Of a stretch of DNA of 11,196 bases, positions 7,563 to 11,196 are shown piece after piece (the stretch's first letter is position 1; each line of letters begins with the position of its first letter). The translations under genes were made by a program, and so were the position numbers. Below the pieces are notes generated by a model. That model saw nothing but the letters and a program-made list of their open reading frames with translations, had not been told where the DNA came from and did not search any database. Source of the stretch: Archangium sp. (GTDB lineage: Bacteria; Myxococcota; Myxococcia; Myxococcales; Myxococcaceae); NCBI GenBank assembly GCA_016793585.1, contig JAEUJR010000250.1, positions 1 through 11,196 of the forward strand, written 5' to 3'.

Positions 7563-8377
7563 GCGCACTCGAGGTCGACGAGACGCTGTCGGCCGACGAC
7601 TTTCAGTGGCTGAGCTCGTTCTTCGAGAACCGCACGGGCATCGCGCTCAAGGGTGACAAAGAGGCGCTCGTGCGCGGGCGGTTGCTCTCACGGGCGCGAA
7701 CGCTGGGCCACACCAGCCTGTCGACGTACGTGGGCTTCGCGCGCTCTGGCGCCGGCGCCGCCGAGCAGGCCGCCATCGTCGACGTGCTCACCACCCACGA
7801 GACGTCGTTCTTCCGCGAGCCGTCGCACTTCGAGGTGCTGCGTCAGTTCGCGAGCCAGCACGCCAGGCCGCTGCGCGTGTGGAGCGCCGCCTGCTCGACG
7901 GGTGAAGAGGCCGCGAGCATCGCCATGACGCTCGCCGAGGTCGACCCGTCGCTGAACTTCGAGGTGGTAGGCACCGACATCGCGCCCGAGACGATTCGCC
8001 GCGCGCAGCAGGGCCTCTTCCCCATCGAGCGCGCCTCGCAGCTCTCACCCGAGCGCCTGCGCCGTCACTGTCTGCGCGGCACCCACGAGGCCGAGGGCAC
8101 GTTCCGGTTGCGGCCGGCGCTCGCCGCGCGCATGCGCTTCGAGGTGGCCAACCTCTTCGAGCTGCCAGCCTCGCTCGGCCGCTTCGACGTCGTCTTCCTT
8201 CGCAACGTGCTCATCTACTTCAGCGACGTGCGGCGCCGGCAGGTGGTGAAGGCCGTGCTCGAGCACCTCAAGCCGCGCGGCCTGCTGTTGCCGGGGCACG
8301 CCGAGCAGGTGCGCGACGTCACCCCCGAGCTCAAGTCCATCGCCGTCGCCGTCTTTCGTTACGAGCCTTCACCATGA
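7556..8377 (+). CDS. cheR: Chemoreceptor glutamate methyltransferase CheR
   Basis: This 273-residue CheR transfers methyl groups from S-adenosylmethionine to receptor glutamates, opposing CheB. The N-terminal helical domain (about 10-85) ends in TTHETSFFRE (79-88), matching the conserved T..(x)T.FFR(E/D) block. The Rossmann-like domain has SAM motif I VWSAACSTGEEAASIAM (108-124), an acidic strand end VVGTDIAPETI (137-147), FDVVFLRNVLIYFS (210-223) and LLLPGHAEQV (243-252). Most CheRs read GEEPYS in motif I; here it is GEEAAS, which leaves the GxxTGEE loop intact. No TPR or other fusion is present. The stop overlaps the cheB start as ATGA. With no C-terminal pentapeptide on the neighbouring receptor, direct binding to the methylation region is the likely mode. 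Confidence 0.96.
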   Translation: MLSALEVDETLSADDFQWLSSFFENRTGIALKGDKEALVRGRLLSRARTLGHTSLSTYVGFARSGAGAAEQAAIVDVLTTHETSFFREPSHFEVLRQFASQHARPLRVWSAACSTGEEAASIAMTLAEVDPSLNFEVVGTDIAPETIRRAQQGLFPIERASQLSPERLRRHCLRGTHEAEGTFRLRPALAARMRFEVANLFELPASLGRFDVVFLRNVLIYFSDVRRRQVVKAVLEHLKPRGLLLPGHAEQVRDVTPELKSIAVAVFRYEPSP

Positions 8378-9411
8378 CCTCCGTGCTCATCATCGATGAC
8401 TCGGCGTTGATGCGGCAGATGTTGACGGCTGCCTTCGCCAGCGCGCACGACTTCAGTGTCGACACCGCGCTCGACCCGCTCTTCGCGCTCGAGAAGATGA
8501 AGCGCCGCTGGCCCGACGTCATCGTGCTCGACCTCGAGATGCCGCGAATGGACGGCATGACGTTTCTGAAGAAGGTGATGGCCGAGCGGCCCACGCCCAT
8601 CGTCGTGTGCTCGACGTTGACCGAGAAGGGCGCCGAGGCGTCGGTGCGCGCCCTGGCCTCTGGGGCGGTCTCGGTCTTCCCCAAGAATCAGCTCAAGGCG
8701 TCGCAAGGAGCGCCCGAGGTGCAGCAGGCGCTGGTGACGATGGTGCGTGAGGCGGCCGCGAGCCGGTTGAGCGCGCTCGGCGTGAAGCCTGCCAACGTCG
8801 CCACCGTGGCGGCGCCGTCGATGCCCGACGTCTCGCTGGTGGCCCTCGGCGCTTCGACGGGAGGCACCATCGCCCTCGAGCAGGTGCTGGTCGCGCTGCC
8901 CGCCGACGTGCCGCCCATCGTGCTCGTGCAGCACATGCCCGAGAAGTTCACGCTCGCCTTCGCGCAGCGGCTCGACAGCCTCACGAAGGTGCGGGTGCAC
9001 GAAGCGAAGGGCGGCGAGGTGCTCGAGCGCGGCCACGTCTACATCGCGCCGGGTGGGCGTCACCTGAGCCTCGTGTCGGAGGGCGGAGCGCTGACGACGC
9101 GCGTGTTCGACGCGCCGCACGTGAACCGGCACAAGCCCAGCGTCGACGTGCTGTTCATGTCGGTGGCGAAGCTGGTCGGGTCGCGCACGCTGGCGATGCT
9201 GATGACGGGCATGGGCGACGACGGCGCGCGCGGGCTGTTGGCCCTGCGGCAGTCGGGCGCCATGACGGTGGCCCAGGACGAGGCGACGAGCATCGTGTTC
9301 GGCATGCCGGCCGAGGCCATCAAGCTGGGCGCGGCGCAGCAGGTGTTGCCGCTCGGGGCGCTCGCGTCGGTCATCGCCGCCTGCCGGGGTGCGAAGCAGC
9401 AGGCCGCTTGA
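8374..9411 (+). CDS. cheB: Receptor methylesterase/glutamine deamidase CheB with receiver domain
   Basis: This 345-residue two-domain CheB removes receptor methyl groups and deamidates glutamines. The receiver (about 1-125) has acidic residues D8 and D9, phospho-acceptor D53 in VLDLEMPRMDG (51-61), S80 in the STLTEKGAE block and K104 in FPK; the Pro that often follows this Lys is Asn. The esterase domain (about 152-340) has all the catalytic residues: S161 in GASTGG, H187 in QHMP and D283 in TGMGDDGA. ELxRGHVYIAPGGRHL-type sequence (217-231) is also conserved. Phosphorylation by CheA should activate the esterase, giving feedback on the receptor. It is the last gene of the unit and the only protein here with a receiver, so it may be the main local phosphate sink. 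The ATG overlaps the cheR stop. Confidence 0.97.
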   Translation: MTSVLIIDDSALMRQMLTAAFASAHDFSVDTALDPLFALEKMKRRWPDVIVLDLEMPRMDGMTFLKKVMAERPTPIVVCSTLTEKGAEASVRALASGAVSVFPKNQLKASQGAPEVQQALVTMVREAAASRLSALGVKPANVATVAAPSMPDVSLVALGASTGGTIALEQVLVALPADVPPIVLVQHMPEKFTLAFAQRLDSLTKVRVHEAKGGEVLERGHVYIAPGGRHLSLVSEGGALTTRVFDAPHVNRHKPSVDVLFMSVAKLVGSRTLAMLMTGMGDDGARGLLALRQSGAMTVAQDEATSIVFGMPAEAIKLGAAQQVLPLGALASVIAACRGAKQQAA

Positions 9412-9508
9412 GTCGTCAAGCCTTCAGTCCAGCGCAAAGGCTGCGGCGGCTGATCAGGTCCACTTTTCCCGGGTGACGTGACGCCGCGACGCTGGCACAA
9501 CGCGGCGC
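9412..9508. other. Spacer after the che operon
   Basis: This 97-bp gap has a weak hairpin, AGCCTT (9419-9424) with AAGGCT (9437-9442) around a 12-base loop, not directly followed by T residues; a short CTTTT comes 20 bases later (9463-9467). This is not a convincing terminator. A GTGACGTGACG tandem (9473-9483) lies upstream of the next gene. No clear promoter or ribosome site was recognised. Confidence 0.25.
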
Positions 9509-10123
9509 ATGCACACGCAGACGCTGCAGCGGCTCCGCGCCGAGCTCGAATCGGCCTCGACGCTCCACCTCGCGATGGGTCGCATCGCCACCCGCGCCAA
9601 CCCGGCCGCGCCCACCGCGTGGACGGGGCCGCTCCTCGAAGAGCTCGAGGACCTCACCGACGACGACGGAGGCTTCTCGCAGGCCGGCGTCGCCGAGATT
9701 CGCCGCCGCTCGGGCGCCGCGCTCATCGCGCAGTTCCACGCCGTGCGCGCCGCCATCGACGCCGCACCTGCAGCCGCCCGAAAGAGCCTGCAGGCGCTGC
9801 TCGACGCCACGCTCGTCACCGGCACCGGCAACGCCGCCATCGCGACCGCCGCGATTCCCACCGTGCTCTCGGGCCTGGTGAAGTCGGGTGAGCTGCGGCT
9901 CGACTACACGATGCGCGCCGCCATGCTCGCGCGCGACGGCCTCGCCACCGACCAGCCCGCGCCGAAGAAGCCCGCGAAGAAGGCCACCGCGAAGAAGACG
10001 AAGAAGCCGGCGGCCAAGGCGAAGAAGCCTGCACCGAAGAAGGCCGCGAAGAAGCCCGCGCCGAAGAAGAAGCCGGCGAAGAAGCCGGCCGCGAAGAAGA
10101 AGCCGACCGGGAAGAAGAAGTGA
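9509..10123 (+). CDS. Unrecognised protein with histone-H1-like Lys/Pro/Ala tail
   Basis: This 204-residue protein has two contrasting halves. Residues 1-150 are mostly helical-looking, Ala-rich and mixed in charge, with an acidic turn EELEDLTDDDGG (44-55) and a hydrophobic stretch around 100-125; I recognise no family. Residues 151-204 contain 26 Lys, about 10 Pro, many Ala and no acidic residue, in PKKPAKK-like units. Such tails resemble eukaryotic histone H1 and bacterial H1-like proteins (AlgP/HctB type) and typically bind DNA or RNA without sequence specificity. I infer nucleoid or nucleic-acid binding. The start is the first possible one: an in-frame TGA at 9479-9481 lies just upstream with no other start between. 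There is no evident Shine-Dalgarno. The stop overlaps the next gene's GTG start. Coding status is supported by long uninterrupted codon-biased reading. Confidence 0.75.
   Translation: MHTQTLQRLRAELESASTLHLAMGRIATRANPAAPTAWTGPLLEELEDLTDDDGGFSQAGVAEIRRRSGAALIAQFHAVRAAIDAAPAAARKSLQALLDATLVTGTGNAAIATAAIPTVLSGLVKSGELRLDYTMRAAMLARDGLATDQPAPKKPAKKATAKKTKKPAAKAKKPAPKKAAKKPAPKKKPAKKPAAKKKPTGKKK
9959..10120 (+). repeat. Low-complexity Lys-Pro-Ala coding repeat
   Basis: This 54-codon stretch is built from irregular reiterations of AAG-rich codons (gaagaagcc, gccgaagaag and similar) encoding KK(P/A)A units. Unit length varies, so it is a cryptic repeat, not a perfect tandem array. Repeats of this kind expand and contract readily, so tail length may vary among strains. 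Confidence 0.8.
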
Positions 10124-11196
10124 TTCGCCGCGCGCTCGCTGCCCTGGTGCTCGCCACGTCGTGCACCAGCTCGTCCCCCGCCAGAAAGACCGACCCCATG
10201 CCCGTCGCTCCTGCACCGAGCGTGGCCTCGTTGCCCAAGGCCGCGACGCTGCTCTCCAGTACGCCCGCCGAGTTCACCGCCATGTGCGACGACGCGCTGG
10301 CGAAGGCGAAGTCGAACATCGCGAAGCTCGAGGCGCTCGGGGCCGGCGCCGACGAGCAGAAGCTGCACCTCTACGACGAGGCGATGACGGCGCTCTCGAA
10401 CGCCGGCGCCCGCAGCGGGCTCGCGCGCGAGGTGCACCCCGACACGAAGTTCCGTGAAGCCGCCGAGGCGTGCGAGCAGCGCATCGAGGCCCTCAACGTC
10501 GACCTCGCGCAGGACAAGGCGTTGTACGCCGCGCTCTCGACCGTCGACGGCAAGGCCTTCGACGCCGTCACCAACTTCTGGCTCTTCAAGACGCTGCGCG
10601 AGTTCCGGCGCGCCGGTGTCGACCGCGACGACGCGACCCGCTTGAAGGTGAAGTCGCTCAACGAAGAGCTGGTGAAGCTGGGCCAGTCGTTCGGCCGCAA
10701 CATTCGCGACGACGTGCGCACGGTGAAGGCGAAGCCGGCCGACCTCGCGGGCCTGCCGAAAGACTGGCTCGACGGCCACCCGCCCGGCGCCGACGGCCTC
10801 GTCAGCGTCACCACCAACCCGCCCGACTACGTGCCGGTGATGGTGTACGCGAAGAACGTGAAGCTGCGCGAGGAGCTCTGGCGCGCCTACCGCAACCGCG
10901 CCTTCCCGCCGAACGTCGAGGTCTTGAAGACGCTGCTCGCCAAGCGCCACGAGCTGGCCACGCTGCTCGGCTACGCCTCGTGGGCCGACTACGCGCTCGA
11001 GACGAAGATGGCGAAGTCGGGCAAGGCCGCCGCCGAGTTCATCGAGAAGGGCCGAGCCGCCACCGAGTCACGCGCGAAGGCCGACATGGCCGTGCTGCTC
11101 GCCCGCAAACAGAAGGACGTGCCCGGCGCGAAGACGCTCGAGCCCTGGGAGCAGGACTTCTACGAAGACCGCGTGAAGAACGAGCAGTACGGGCTC
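10120..11196 (+). CDS. Predicted lipoprotein, M3-family zinc metallopeptidase, N-terminal part (3' partial)
   Basis: The reading frame is open from GTG 10120 to the window end (359 codons) without a stop. The start MIRRALAALVLATSC followed by TSSS looks like a lipoprotein signal peptide with Cys15 as lipidation site; the residue three before it is Ala, a tolerated but weak lipobox position. The rest matches the helical N-terminal part of M3 peptidases (thimet oligopeptidase/Dcp/oligopeptidase A): LNEELVKLGQSFGRNI (about 178-193), DLAGLPKDWLDG (208-219), YVPVMVYAKNVKLREELWRA (236-255) and the very typical KRHELATLLGYASWADYALE (276-295), TKMAKSGKAA (296-305), then LEPWEQDFYEDR (341-352). The HExxH zinc site lies beyond the window, so activity cannot be confirmed. 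M3 enzymes cut short peptides; a lipidated form would act at the envelope. The GTG overlaps the previous stop (GTGA), preceded by purine-rich GGGAAGAAGAA. ATG 10198 is an alternative start without the signal peptide. Confidence 0.88.
   Translation, partial: MIRRALAALVLATSCTSSSPARKTDPMPVAPAPSVASLPKAATLLSSTPAEFTAMCDDALAKAKSNIAKLEALGAGADEQKLHLYDEAMTALSNAGARSGLAREVHPDTKFREAAEACEQRIEALNVDLAQDKALYAALSTVDGKAFDAVTNFWLFKTLREFRRAGVDRDDATRLKVKSLNEELVKLGQSFGRNIRDDVRTVKAKPADLAGLPKDWLDGHPPGADGLVSVTTNPPDYVPVMVYAKNVKLREELWRAYRNRAFPPNVEVLKTLLAKRHELATLLGYASWADYALETKMAKSGKAAAEFIEKGRAATESRAKADMAVLLARKQKDVPGAKTLEPWEQDFYEDRVKNEQYGL

Noticed and set aside
5856..7568. 570-codon open frame on the minus strand opposite cheA
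   Set aside because: It mirrors the codon bias of cheA in a GC-rich genome; its translation is Arg/His/Asp/Val-rich with no family signature, while the plus strand encodes a textbook CheA.
9493..9508. TGGCAC at 9493-9498 as part of a sigma-54 promoter
   Set aside because: No GC dinucleotide falls at the required 10-bp spacing with a TTGC-like context, and it would put the start point inside or after the ATG.
9904..10950. 348-codon minus-strand frame opposite the lysine-tail and M3 genes
   Set aside because: Its Phe-rich tract (FFFAAGFFAGFFFG-like) is just the reverse complement of Lys-Pro-Ala codons; the M3 frame on the plus strand is convincing.
1..11196. CRISPR array, tRNA, rRNA, IS element, att site or toxin-antitoxin pair
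   Set aside because: Reading both strands I saw no spaced identical repeats, no cloverleaf-like or rRNA stretch, no transposase and no inverted terminal repeats; all sizeable space is taken by the genes listed.

Overview
This is an 11.2 kb GC-rich window, and every gene I can support reads left to right. The content suggests a predatory or social deltaproteobacterium of the Myxococcota: a secreted peptidase-like protein with FG-GAP repeats, a self-contained chemosensory operon with a multi-HAMP receptor, a histone-H1-like lysine-rich protein and a lipoprotein M3 peptidase. That assignment is inferred from gene content and codon bias; there is no rRNA or other taxonomic marker.

Left flank (1-2257). 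The window opens inside a gene (2-1123) whose visible N-terminus looks like the end of a metzincin peptidase domain, followed by six FG-GAP/VCBS-type repeats. A 106-bp gap leads to a Tat-exported metallophosphoesterase of the YkuE type (1230-2087). A 170-bp gap with a pair of imperfect direct repeats then precedes the chemosensory genes.

Central operon (2258-9411). Six genes are tightly packed: a receptor (MCP), cheW, a small STAS-domain gene, cheA, cheR and cheB. Gaps are 10 bp and 1 bp, and the last three junctions overlap by 3 to 7 bp, so this is almost certainly one translationally coupled unit. The receptor combines an Aer-like cytoplasmic PAS domain, two membrane segments about 150 residues apart, a run of about five HAMP or HAMP-like modules and a signalling hairpin. 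CheA has HPt, an intermediate domain, dimerisation, kinase and CheW-like domains. CheR and CheB supply adaptation. There is no cheY, cheC, cheD or cheZ; the only receiver is that of CheB. The STAS protein between cheW and cheA is the least conventional member and could connect the kinase to an output other than flagellar switching.

Right flank (9412-11196). A 97-bp spacer precedes a 204-residue protein with an unrecognised N-terminal domain and a tail rich in Lys, Pro and Ala. Its stop codon overlaps the GTG start of a predicted lipoprotein of peptidase family M3, which runs off the window before its zinc site.

I see no tRNA, rRNA, CRISPR array, insertion sequence or attachment site. The most interesting parts are the hybrid, HAMP-expanded receptor with its internal module duplication, the cheY-less operon with an embedded STAS gene, and the H1-like protein coupled to a peptidase gene. 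None is proof of an undescribed system.
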